DNA of 64,000 bases from Panonychus citri. Lineage: Eukaryota > Arthropoda > Arachnida > Trombidiformes > Tetranychidae. The notes beneath the pieces were generated by a model, which saw only the letters and a list, made by a program, of their open reading frames with translations, did no database searches and was not told the origin of the DNA. Positions 34,464 to 47,900 of the stretch are shown here, in pieces. The stretch spans positions 496,001 through 560,000 of the forward strand of contig NW_026515450.1 of the NCBI RefSeq assembly GCF_014898815.1, read 5' to 3'. The position numbers and the translations under genes are program-made. Numbering within the stretch: position 1 is the stretch's first letter; each line of letters opens with the position of its first letter.

Positions 34464-37091
34464 CATGAAGATCGAGCTGAGAAAATTATTGAAACTGGTG
34501 ATGGTGATAATTTGATGGATCAACTTAATTCACTTTAAATTAGTTGGTTATTTAGGGCAAGGGTTAAAGGTAATGGATCGAGATTGGTATTAGATATTGA
34601 TTTCAAGATCGTAATTGATGTTTTCGGCTTATTCAATTTTCTCAATTTGGTGATTTGGGTTAAATTGATTATGATGATTTGATTAGAAACTATTACACTT
34701 GATGAAAATGTAACATCGGGATGATGATGATGATGATGATTCTGAGGAAAACAATCAATTTGATTATGATAATTAGCACAAAATTTATGTGTATAATTTG
34801 TTAGTGGTGTTGATTGATGAGGATAAACTTTTAATTTGAGTGTTAATTTTTAAGATATTGACTTGAGACTGTTGAAATTGAGATGATTTATAATTTGATT
34901 GTGATGTTGTTTTATTTAAATTGTTACCTTTAGATATTTGAACAGGTTTTGTTATCGTTAATTGTTGATAACTATCTTATTATTGTGTGAATTTAGGTGA
35001 TAATGATGATTAGTTTGATGATTATGTTTAAATTGTCATCTAATCACTGATGATAAACTTACACTTTTATCTTGTTTTTGTGTCCATCCTTAGTTAAGGT
35101 AACATGAAGACAAGGTAATGAGATGATGGTTAATGATGATGAAGATGATGAGGATGAGGATGAGAGGAAAGAAAGTACAAGAAAGTTAAGTTAGAACTCG
35201 AGAAGAAGATAAGTTTGTATGGGAATAGAATTTGTTTTTTTTGTCTGATGGAGAAATCGAATATATAAAAAGAAGAAGAAGAAGAGATCGAAGTAAAAGT
35301 GAATGATAACGATTTCGAAAAGAGCTAAGATGATAAGGAAGATATTCAAGGATCGAAGATGAACTATTTAAGATGATAAATAGTAACAATGGAATAGAAT
35401 AGTTTATTTTCTCCTTCGACAAAGAGCTTAAGAAGATGATGATAACTTTTGGAGAAGAAAAAAAAAATTTTCTCAATATAAGTAACCAGTGGTTCGCGGT
35501 GTTATTATTATTGTTGTTATCTAAGCACAGGTTAGAATGTAAAGAGATGATGAGGATAAGGATGATGATGATGATGATTTGGAAGATAAAGATGATAAAG
35601 AAGAGCAAAAAGTAAGATTAACCATAATTTGATTCCTCTTGTAACGGTTAATATGATGAAGAAAAAGGTAAGTTTACTTGTAACGTTTTCACCATTTGTA
35701 TTGAGTAAATAATGTAAAATACAAGGAGAAAGAGGGAAAGAAAGAGATGAAGATGATGAGGATGACGAGGATGACAAGGATGATGATGAAGATAGGAAAA
35801 GGGATGAGAAATAATATACAAAATGCTGAGGTAAAGTCCATAAAGAGCATGATTGTTGTTCAGATGAAATAGAAATGGGTTTACCTTTTGCTTCTCTATC
35901 TTCATCTTCCTTTTATCTTCTTGCTCTCTCTCTCTCTCTTTTCTGCTCTTCATCTTCATCATCTTCATCATCCTCATCATCCTCATCTTTCTGTGTTAAT
36001 CAATACCAGAATTGTTATTGTTACTCCAGAACAAAATAAACGGAATCATCTTTGTACCTTTAATGTTAACCTTATTTTCCCATTGAGATCACGTTGATCT
36101 TTGTCTCAATTCATTCAGATTTTACTTTCAATCAGATTTAATTTAATTGTAAACAATAACAACTTTTAACAATTTAAATTTTCTATAACAATTTAGTTCA
36201 ATTTGATTAACGTTTCAACCTTTGGGTTAAACAAGATTAAGTTTAGCAAAATGCAAACAAAAAAGGCTTACGTTTATTTCAATCATTTAATTGTAATTGA
36301 TTGTAATTGATCAACTTGATCTGTTGCTTTGAGAATCACAATTAATTAATTTAATCAAAATGTATTCACAAAATAGTGAAACTCAAGTGCGATGGTAATT
36401 TAATTAAATTACTATTCTTAGATATAAGGTAAACATTTTGTATTCTGATTAAAACTTTCACAATCTTTTTTTTTTGTATCAAAGTTTCACAATTAACTTT
36501 TTTTTGACGTTTTTCAAACTGAATTTAAATTAATTGTTTCACTAAGTTCATTAAATCAACTTAATCAATGTTATTCTGGTTAAACTTTCACTTCAATTAT
36601 AGGGAGAGAGAGAGAGATAATTATCTTGACCATTTATTGACCAAATTGATCAAATAACTTTGATGGTCAATGAACAATAATCATTAACATTTAATCAATT
36701 TGGTTTATTGATTAATTGAGTTGATCAATTGGACAACCATTGCGGTTTATAACCATTGGTCACAAAGCAGGTAAACTTTGTCAACAATTTAGTTACATGT
36801 TGGTCAATTAATTGATTTCTGAAGGTTAAAACTTGTTTGCACTCAATCAATTGTTTAGTTTTTTTTATCATTGCCTTGGTTATTGTTGATTGAAATGAAA
36901 ACCAATCAAAATAATTGGTAATCACTTTTTTTGTTATTGTCTGATTATTGATCAATGATTTCAAGTAATTAAGTATTTCTGTCCCGTAAGTTAATTCATC
37001 ATCAATTTTCACTTGGTAATTTGATGATGATTTGTACAATTTAAGGATTCATTGATCGAAAGGCTTTTGAATAGTTGGATTGATTGTTGTT

Positions 37092-37122
<31 letters not shown>

Positions 37123-37313
37123 TTGATGATTAAATATGAAGAATTGAATTGATTTTTTGTTTTGTCAAAGGTTAAACATTTCTCAATTTTAATTGAAAAT
37201 TGTCAAACATTTGGATTGTTATTACAATTTTGACTTGCGTCAAAAGAGCAAATAAAGATAATTTATCCTTTTTATCAACTCTTTTGAACAAATTATAAAT
37301 CCCTATGGTATTT
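34464..37313. other. Intergenic DNA between RasGRF and RpL18
   Basis: Upstream of RasGRF, so its promoter should lie near 34.5-36 kb. The stretch 35110-35990 is GAT/GAG-rich and gives long His/Ser/Leu frames that are repeat artefacts. A 104-codon minus frame at 36725-37039 has no motif. GA repeat at 37095-37122. Confidence 0.45.
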
Positions 37314-38296
37314 TTAGTTCCTATAACCACGACTGGATCGACGACCACGAGCTTTTTCAAATTTACGTCCTTTTGCTCTAACGTAAGGTTTGGTGTGGGA
37401 ATGAGGAACACCAGGAGCTGGACCAAAGTGTTTGCAAACCTCTCTAGCATTTCGTCTTCCTTGGATGAGGAGAGTGTTTTTACCAGTAGGTGCTTTAATG
37501 GCAAGTTGATCGAGAGTTAAAACTTTACCACCAGCTTCCAATATCCTTAAACGAGCTTGTTTTGAGAATCGAAGTGCACAAATGGTCATTTTAGGTATCT
37601 CATGGACACGAACATCATTCAAAACATCACCTACAACGACAGCAATCTTATTTTCATTACCAGGTTTTTTCAAATGTCGAGTCTAAACAAAAAAAAATTA
37701 GAGAATTAAAAGAAAGAAAACAAGAAAAAAAAAGATAAATTAGCTAAATGATAAAGTCAAATGAATAAAAAGCATGTCTCATTTTGCCACATCAGATGTG
37801 ATAGGTAAAAGTGAATCACAACTCGAATGGTAAAAAACACGAAAACAAAAATTAAACTAACCAGTCCATTAAGAGTAATTGGTGCCCGGTTAATTCGACT
37901 CATAAATAAACGACGTAAGATGATTTGATTGAATTTCTTTCCAGTTCTACGTGCAAGGTATCGGTAAAGCTGAAAAAGAAGCAGAAAATGAGTAAATTAA
38001 TCACTGTGAACCAAAAGAAACCACAAGAGCATGGAGAGTGAAAAACTTACCTTAACTAACAAAGCAAGATATGGATCCTTACTTTTAGGTGCTTTCCTCC
38101 TAACCTTTCGGTCATTTTTGTGGCAAATATCAATACCCTAAAAAGTCCAAAGAACAAACGAAAAAAAAAACACCGGAACAAAACCCCAACCATAAGAAAA
38201 GAAAAGAAAAACATGAGACAATTAGAAAACATTAACCAAACCACCAAAAGAATCACAATCACATCCAAGAAACAAAAACAATCGAAAACTCACCAT
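37314..38296 (-). CDS. RpL18: 60S ribosomal protein L18 (eL18)
   Basis: Four coding exons: 38294-38296 (ATG alone), 38051-38137, 37862-37969 and 37314-37682, all with GT/AG borders, giving 188 codons, the length of human RPL18. Recognisable stretches are GIDICHKNDRKVRRK, LYRYLARRTGKKFN, RRLFMSRINRAPI, GDVLNDVRVHEIP, CKHFGPAPGVPHSH and the basic end RRSSRGYRN. It is a structural protein of the large ribosomal subunit. The first intron (38138-38293) sits directly after the start codon, as in many ribosomal protein genes. It is head to head with the Dmx-like gene, start codons 606 bases apart. Confidence 0.96.
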
Positions 38297-38902
38297 TTCA
38301 ACTAATTAATGAACCAATTATTAAACAAAATTAGAAATAATTAAATTAACAATTTACTAATGAAAGTAAATTAAACCCAAAGAAAAAAACAACAAACTTG
38401 CAAACACAAAATTCCAACACCGGAACTTTAGTCTCCATCTATTTCCGAAAACAGGGTAACCATGGTAACTAAGAATAAAAGAAAAGAAGAAAACGGGATA
38501 AGCGGTAAAATCAAAATTCGAAGAAAAAAAGATTTAACCATCTAAATGGAAAACCAGATGGCAGCAGGTTCGTAATTCGTTTATCGATTAACCACCAGAG
38601 GCGAAAACCTTATTCTTTGATTAGAGGTTAAAGAGAGAAACTGAAAGAGAGCGAGAGTGAGAGAGAAAATGATAAATTCATCATTGATATTTATCTTTAA
38701 TTTGATTCTTTTTTCTTAATTGTGTGTGTATTTGTACTCATCATCTTGTTCTTGTTCTTCTCCTCCTCCTGGTTAATTGGTTTCATCTATCTCCCGATTT
38801 CTTCTTCTCTCTTCTTCCTCTTTCTCTCTTTCTCTCTCTGTTTAATTTTTACCATTTAATGGAAATGATGTTACAATAAACAAACAATATTATTTACTAA
38901 TT
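38297..38902. promoter_or_regulatory. Divergent RpL18 / Dmx-like promoter region
   Basis: 606 bases between two divergent start codons. The half near RpL18 is A-rich; the half near Dmx-like has a CT-rich tract (38735-38840), pyrimidine-rich on the plus strand. No clear TATA box. Shared regulation is inferred from layout. Confidence 0.45.
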
Positions 38903-41900
38903 ATGGATCAACATCAAATATTAACTGGCGCTGTCAATGCGGGTGATAATTGTTACTCGGTGGGAAGTGTTGAAGGTGTCCCATTTACAGCTTATTCCGC
39001 TGGTTGTAATATAGTTATTCTAGCCAGTAATTTTCAACGAGTTCAAATAATCCCTGGTATCTTACATGGTAATGTTCAGGTTGGTTGTATTGATTGTTCA
39101 ACCGATGTTGGTAAAATTGCTGCTGCTTATGGTAAAAAGGTTTACATATTTGAACCAACACCATTATTAGAGCAAAATTCAATCCATAAATTGGACTATC
39201 GTTGGATTCAAACAGCCTCATTGGAAACTGATTGTTTCGTCTCTGTTATTTCATGGTCTCTAGAAGGTAATAAATTACTTACTGGAGGTACCTGTATACA
39301 AGTTTGGCATCTTATCAATTCCTCTGAAGATGAGATCATCCATCAAGATCATAATCATCATTGTGACGATGTTAAATCAAATAATGTCAATAATAACAAC
39401 AACAACATTGATAATAATAGAAATGATGGTATTCATATAAATCCTGATAACATTCAATCTTCAAATATCAATGGTGATGAATTGGAACAAGCTTGTTGGA
39501 ATTGTGTTTGGCAATGTCGAACCTCATCTCCCGTTTGTTTCCTTCGTTTCTCACCTGATGGATCATTATTTGTTTCCGCTGGTAAAACTGATCGTTTGGT
39601 TAAAGTTTGGTATGAAAGTGCAGCTAAAGTTGATTCGACAACAACACCACTTCATTCAGCTTCAGCTCCTAACCTTGAATCTTACCATACAACTTCACGT
39701 CAATCATCATCTCATCCCATTGATGAGATTAACTATTCATTTATTTACATTGCTCATCCAAGAGCGGTAACCGGAATTTCATGGCGTAAAACAAGTAAAT
39801 ACCTTTCAAGAGGTTCAGTTGCCAATATGCTAGTCACTTCTTGTCGAGATAATATTTGCCGTCTTTGGGTACAAACTTTACTTCCTGATGATGGTTTAGT
39901 CAATTTTAGCCAAATTGAAACTCTTTCTAATCACGCTGTCCCTCGTAATCAGACTCAACGACATAGACAGAAACTTCTTCTTCGCTTGAAACATATGAAA
40001 GCCTTCAGTCAATTTAAAAAACGTCAAGCAGCCAAAACTGATGATGATAGTCACCTAAATGAACCTATTCCCACCCTACCATCAACCTTTAGTGTTCACG
40101 ATTTTCACAGTTTCGCTGTTTGTGGTACAGCAATTACTCCAGGTTTCCATTTTCACCTTGCCGCCTCCATTAACGCTGAAACCGATATACCCTTGGTTCC
40201 TAGTCTATCACCAAATGACGCAAATGGATCTTGCGAGTCAAAAAATTATCCCAATTTTGTGATCCATTGGTTAAATAATAAAGAAATGGTTTTCACTCGA
40301 GCCGCTGAAAAGTTACTCCAAGAGATTAGCGTTAAAATAATGCAAACTGAATCAGCTGCTTCTGGTCCTAGTGAAGGTGGTGAAAGTGATACAGCTGATG
40401 TTGAGGGAGACTTTGACCTGGATAATATGGATAATGATGCAACCATAACTGCTGAACAGAGTAAAAAATTACGACACAAATTGTGTAGACAAGTTCAACA
40501 TAAACATAAACATAAACACAAACAACAACAACAACAACAGCATACAAATAAAGAGGGAGGTAAAACTCACCATCATCATCATAGTACAGGAGATGAATCC
40601 TCCTCTGAGCACCTTGACTCTCAACAAAGTCGTCAAAGTTGTCATACACTTTCATCTTCAGCATCAACAACAATCGATCTAAACAATTTAACTAATCCTT
40701 CATCAACCGCATCAATAAGTGACCTACTAGATAGACGATTTGAAGCTTTACTCCGTGAATGGCATTCACTTTCTGATCTATTATTTAGTATTCATCCTGT
40801 TGATGGTAGTCTTCTTGTTTGGCTTGTCCAATGGTTAGATGAAGCTTGTCCTGGTTCATTTCGTCAAGCTCAGGTTAACTTTTCCTCACGAATACCAAAC
40901 GCCATTCCATTAGGTGATGCAGCGACAATGTCACATAATCTTGCTCTTTACTCACCCTTAACTTATCTCAATCTAAAAGCAACCATGGCTCAATCAGCTT
41001 CCGTTATATCAAACCTTGATTCCAAGGCTTGTTCAGAAGATTCAACCACTAATCAAAGTAATTCACGTTGGAGTAAAATAGATGTTGAAAATTCATTAAC
41101 ACCAACTGTCTGTATGGCCACTAAACATTCAAATGGATCTCTAAACTTATGGTCGATCAGTTTTGCTGAGGTTACAAAATTTACCCAATTAATGAGTATC
41201 TCCCATGTTTCTCGAGTTTGTGGCCATCGTTTTAGAGTCAATGATATTTCCTGTCATCCGGTTCTTCCCCTACTTCTTACAACATCTCACCACAATCTTC
41301 CCGGAGGTAGTACATCACTTCCCAAATCTATGGGGTCATCGGTTGCATCAAGTCCATCAGGGACACCATCCTCAAGTAGTTGTTGCCCTCCCTTACAGGT
41401 AAATATTGAAATTGAAAACAAAAATATTTTCTATATATAAAAAAAGATATAAATTAACTCATTTTTTTGCATTGTTTTTTCATTACTATTCTAATTATCT
41501 AGGGATTGCCTAATTCTGGTTTTTGTTCAGAATTAATCTTATGGAAAGTTGATCCAGTTGGACCATTATCAATGTCCGGTGGTGTTACTGAATTAGCAAG
41601 GATTAACTCATTGGAAACAGCAGCTTTTGCCAATGTTGCTTGGCTTCCAACCCTTTTACCAAGTACAACCCTTGGATCAATATCTAACTCTCCGAGTGCC
41701 TGTTTCATTGCCTCCGATGGTCACCAATTAAGAGTTTACCAAGCAGTAATTGATGCTCGAACCCTTTTATCGGAAATATCTTTATCCCAACGTTACTCAC
41801 AACAATCAGAAACATTAAGTCCAAACAGTGATACAACTGGATCATCTGATTTCTGTGGTTATCGTGCATCGGATCTTAATCAAGCATTCAAAATTGTCAG

Positions 41901-44900
41901 TTTACAATCAACCTCACGACCAGGGTGTATTCTTGAACTTGATGAAATAACTGATGCAACACACGATTGGCAATACACTCAAATGCTTCATGTTTTCCAA
42001 GATCAATTATTACGCGGTGAAGAGATGGCCTTTAAATGTTGGAATGAGAAACAAGGACGTGAAAATCTTGGTCTAGTTGAATCATCTCTTGGTGCAGTAG
42101 TTGATTTGAGACAAAATTCAGTTTTTCGTGAACCATTTTTCTTAACTGTCCTTGAAAAAGATCCTGATACCGGAAGATCAGTTCTTCATATGTGGAAGTT
42201 AATCATTTCCTCTCATTCAGCTGCCGACATTTCATCTGATAGGTTTGCCTATGTTCCTGATAGTCATCTAGTTCAAGATGACAGTGATATCGATCAATCC
42301 TCTCGATCTGGATCACCAGTCACCGAAGGTGCTACCGGCGGCAGTGGTACTGGTGGTGGTGGTGGTGGTGGTACCCATACCGGTGCAAATGGAGCCGGTG
42401 GTAGAAGACATTCCAAAAATCAATCATTCCGTCAAGGTCAATCATACTCTCCCCTTCAGATACTCACTACCAAAGTTTGTACCCAAGTTTTACCAATACC
42501 GGAGGGAGTTGAAATACTTCATGCTACACCAGCCGCTGGTCATTTAAGCTCATCCAACATTTACCCGGCTTGTTTTGCTCCCTATCTTATTTGTACCGCT
42601 TGTTCTGATGGTACTTTACGTTTCTGGAGATGTTCAGTTGATGATAAAAATGAAGATAATATTAAATATGAATGGAAAGAGTGGGAAATGTTGATCAATT
42701 TGGAGCGTTCAAGTGCAATCGAAGTTCCTGGTTTACCTTTATACGTGAGCTGTGCCTATTCAGGTCGAATAGCTTGTGCATATAAACATGGACAATCATT
42801 TTCACGGCCAACAAGTAAAGATCCCAATCTTCGGTATATAAATATAAACCTTGCCATCTATGAATGTGAATCAACCGGTGGTTCAGAATGGGTATTGGAA
42901 GATACAATTTCTTTGAAAAATATTGTTGTACCACAAACCGATTTAAATCAAGAAATTGACATTGAACCATTAATTAATACCGCTCTTCGTAATCGTAAAA
43001 CTTTGGATACAATTGTCCATCGTTTAGGTGTTTCCCATGATGAACACCATGAAACCAATCGTTCAACCAATAATATTCAACGATTACTCTCAGTACCATC
43101 TTATACAACCATGCAATCGTTAAAGAAAATTATCTCTGAACAGGGTAATCAATTTACATTAACCCAGAAATCAATTGTCCAACTTGATTGGGTTTCAACT
43201 GAAGATGGTTCTCACATTTTAACTGTTTCCGTTGGAGATAAAATCTCAGTTTTCACTCCAGTTTCAACTGACATCGCCCAGGCCAATCTTCAAGCAATGA
43301 AAACATCATCTAAAACTGGTGCTGCTCCGGCAACTCGAATGTTGCTTAAACAAGTCTCCTCAATGGCAATTCCAATGACACAGGTTGATGATATAAGATG
43401 GATGAAACTTCGTACCACTCATTTAAAAACAGCTGATGGTTTACCACCTCTTCCAATGCAAATGAGTTGGGTTCGTGATGGTATCCTTGTTGTTGGAATG
43501 GACAATGAGATGCATATCTATACTCAATGGAAATCGCAAGGTGAAATATCCTCTAAACGACCTGAAATGTTATCAGAGGTTACAGATTCTCGAGTTCTTA
43601 CCGAGGAAGGTTTATTAATCCATGCTCAAGAAGCATCTCACCTTCGTTTACCTTCACACACATCACTTGCTCGATCACCTTCATCTTCTGTACTCAGTGG
43701 TCTTCCTGGTGGTCATAGTGAAAATCGTAAACACACTCAAATGCCTTCAAAGGGAACACCAACTAACACCAGTACAACCATATTAACATCATCAACTACT
43801 ACAACTACCGATGGTCCACCTTCAATAGGTAAAGATTCAATTAAAACAAGCGATGAATCAAAAAATTCCTATTTATCACAATTACCTGATTTTGGTATTT
43901 TTGAGGCTTCTCGATTGGCTTGTCCAGTTTTACCCCAATATCATCCTAAACAATTGATGGAATTACTTGCTTTCGGTAAAATATCTCGAGTTCGAGCAAT
44001 CCTAAGTCATTTAGTTAAATCACTTTGCTCAATGGATTCACTTAAAAATTATCTCTCATCGAATCAAGGTCAAAATTATGAATCAACTGAACGTCCACGA
44101 ACTTGGACACGATCAAGAACTTTATCCATCGCTCCACCACCAACTTCACCAGGAGCACCTTCACCTTTAGATGCACCAGAAAATTATTTCCTCTCAATTC
44201 CAGAGGAAGTTCAACTTGATTACACTGAGATCACCTCAATAAGGCCACTTCCCTTATTTGCACTTATCGAAGCTGAAGATGAAAAACCTAAACGTCCATC
44301 AACCGGTGACAAAGCAAACTCGCCAAAAGAAACATTATTTGATGATTATGATAGTCTTTTTAATAGTGCAAACAGTAAATCAACTATCGATGAAACACTT
44401 GATGAATTACTTGGTAAATCTGCATTCAATTTTTCAGGCTCAAAAGCCAATAAACGACCCGATCCAACTGATCTAAAAGATTTCAATGCTCATCAAGCTC
44501 GACTTTTAACTAAACTTCTAACCCATTCCCATCTTCCTGGACTTTCTAGTCTTGATCAGATGCATCTTCTAGCCTTGGCTGATGCAGTTGCCTCATTTAA
44601 TCCATCAAAAGATTCCTCGGTTTCCGCCAATGATTCAGATTATTATGGTAGCCTTGGTTCGGAAGTGCGTGAAGGAGCACCGATATCTGCCGATTCACTT
44701 GATGATTGTGGTTTACGTTTCTTATTGGCAATGCGTCAGCACACTTACCTGCTTCGTTGTCTTCCCTATGCTCACCGAAAGTTATTACAGAAACAAGGTT
44801 TATCCACTTCTGATATTGTCTGGGCTTTTCACTCGGAAACCCAAGAGGAATTGGCTCAACTTATACCCTCAGTGGCCAAAGGAAATCCTAAATGGAATGA

Positions 44901-47900
44901 ACTTCGTGAAGTGGGCTGCGGTTGGTGGATACGTAATAATGCAGTTCTCCGTCGGCTTATGGAACAAGTTGCCAAGGCATCTTTCCAGGCTGCTCAAGAT
45001 CCACTGGACGCTGCTTTGTTTTACCTTGCGATGAAAAAGAAGTCACTTGTTTGGGGTTTATATCGATCAATTGGAGATCGTAAGATGACTGAATTTTTCC
45101 AGAACAATTTTAATGAAGATAAATGGAGACGAGCAGCATTAAAAAATGCTTACGCTCTTCTGGGTAAACAAAGGTTTACTCATGCTGCTGCTTTCTTCCT
45201 TCTTGGTGGTGCTATTTGGGATGCAATTGAGGTTTGTCTCAATAAACTAGAGGATATGCAACTTGCCATGACCATTGTCCGTCTTTACGAGGGTGATATT
45301 GAAACGGTTCCCTCTAATTTGAAACGAATACTTTACCAAGAGGTTTTAGGTTGTGATTCGGAGGGTCAAAATTTTGATAATGCTAAAGCTCATCCTGATC
45401 CATTCTTACGTAGTATGAGTTATTGGATGTTACAAGATTATTCAACCTCTTTGATTACCCTTTTAGTACCTGAAGCGGGTGAAAAACATCCTAAATTTTC
45501 ATCAACTGATGAGGAGAAAGCGGAAATATCAATTACACCATCAGTTTTTAATTTCTATCTTTACCTGAGAAATCAACCTCTTATTGTCCGACGACACTTG
45601 GCACAAACAATTAAAGATAAAAAGGTTACAATGAAAGATTCAAAGGAAGCGTTAAAAGAGACAAGCGAGGCAATAACACCTTTCGAGAGGCGACTTTACT
45701 TTATCACCGCTCATCAACATTTCCTAGCTGGTTGTCCATCATTAGCATTAGAGGTTCTCTCAAGGTTACCATTGAAAATTGCTAATGATGATCATGCCAA
45801 TTTCTTGACTAAAGATCGATCCATTGATACAACCAGTGATACACCTGAGGTAATTGCATCAGGTACATTAAATGACCTTCCCGGTGATAATTTAGCATCA
45901 AACCTTTTCAATAATGGTAATGGTAAAATGGCAACATCAAATGTTGCTGATACAAGTGATGCCTTTGATTGGGGTGCACCAGTTTCAGATTTAGGAAAAG
46001 TAAATGTTAACGATTTTCAAATTGATATTACCATTGACTCGGGTACGGATGATGATGATGAAGATGGTGATGATAAAGGTCTTGAGATGAAAATACAAGG
46101 AAGCCCAACACCGGAAACAGTTGAAACAACAAGTGAAATGGAAAATGGTTGTGAAAATGTTAAATTAGATATTATGGCACAACAATTAAAGTTTATTGCT
46201 TGTCTTAAGATTCTTATGGAAGAGTTAAGTACCCTGGCTACCGGTTTCGAAGTAGATGGAGGTCGACTTCGTTATCATTTGTACGTTTGGCTTGAGAAAA
46301 GTGTAATTGCCCTAAAGGTTGTTTGTAATTATCGAACCTTTTCCATGAGAGGAGGTGAAGGTGGTAAACCTTATGGTGAACATGATTCTAGTCCCGCTCG
46401 TGCCAGTTCAATGATATTGGAAGACATGGATCTTGCTCAATCGGAATTAGCTCGTGATAATCATCACCAATCAACAACAGAGGCAACTGGTTTTGGTGAA
46501 CTTAAACCAACCCTTCATGAAGTTTTATTAGCTGAGAATCTTGACTTTGAGGCTAAACTACAACGAGCTGCTCGACGTAAAGAATGGCTACAAGGAAATG
46601 AGGCTCTCCTTCGAACTCTTCTCTCTTATTGTAGCCTCCATGGTGCTCATGGTGGTGGCCTTGCCTCTGTTCGTATGGAGTTAATCTTGTTACTCCAAGA
46701 GTTACAACAAGAACGAAGTCAACATCAGTTACTTTCACCACTTCCTTTTCCAACAACGTTACCTTTATTAGCTGCTTCCGTTGCCTGTCAGAAAACAGTT
46801 ATCGCTGATCCAATTCGTCATCTTCACTCAGTAACCAATGATATCCTCATGGAATTAACGGAAATGAAAGCACCTCCATTGACACTTCCACTCAGTTATT
46901 GTGAAGTATTTGTACTAAGAGATCTTGGACTTTCTCTTTCTGCTTGTGTTTACCAATCTCTTTCTAATAGTGACAATTTAGATCTCAAAAATATAAACAT
47001 AAAGGAAGATCTTCTCGGTGCTTCCGTTGTTTGTGCCAATAGTCATCTAATGGCAGGTAACAATACTTCAAAGAAGTCACCTCATCACATTGGCGGTGGT
47101 GGTGGTAATTTTACTTCCTCTTCCTCTTCAACTACAGCCACAGGATCAAATGATTCAACTGAACCATTACACATCACAACTCCACCCAATAAATGGCCTG
47201 GGGTACAAAGTTTACGCGCTCTTTTAGCCCGAGATAAAGATGAAGATTCACCCAAATTACATACTCTACTCTGTGAATCTTATGTTGCCATCTATTTAAG
47301 TCAATTGGTCTTTGCATTGGCTGCTTGTGATTCCCATGTTTTATATCGTTTGGTTGGACTTGAATTTAACGAGCAAATTTGGGGCTTCCTGTTTGGCGGT
47401 GGAGCTAAAAAGTTGATCCATGTTGTAACTCAATCAAAATCTGCTACAACACCAACACCACAGAATTCAAAAGATGAATCGCAAAGTACATCAATTGACC
47501 TTTTCAATGCACTTTCACAACAACGAATGAAACTTCATATGAAAATTTTACAACAATTAAATCAAGATAAACCTACTCCACCTCAAACACCAAACATAAT
47601 CAAGGAAGATCGTACCACTTATAAGGAGCAATTTGTCCCACCATCAATGTCAATTATTTCCTATTTAATGTCTAAACCCAAACTTTCCGATGATTATATT
47701 TTAATTGATTATGATTCATCTGAATCAGTTCAAAGTGAAGATGAAGATATGGAAAGTTTTGATGATTTAGATGATAATATTTTTGGTACTTCGGTTTCAG
47801 GTCAAATATCATCACATACCCTTGGACTTCAAGAGACTGCTCGTAACACAAAGAAACAAGATCTTGAACAATATGCTTGGTCAATAATGAGATTCGCAGT

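Noticed and set aside
35186..35986. Several long minus-strand frames rich in His, Ser, Leu and Ile
   Set aside because: They follow GAT/GAG/GAA repeat tracts, overlap in several frames and contain no motif.
36725..37039. 104-codon minus-strand frame downstream of RpL18
   Set aside because: Composition is what A+T-rich DNA gives by chance (Thr/Lys/Ile/Asn); no motif, no splice sites, no paralogue in the window.
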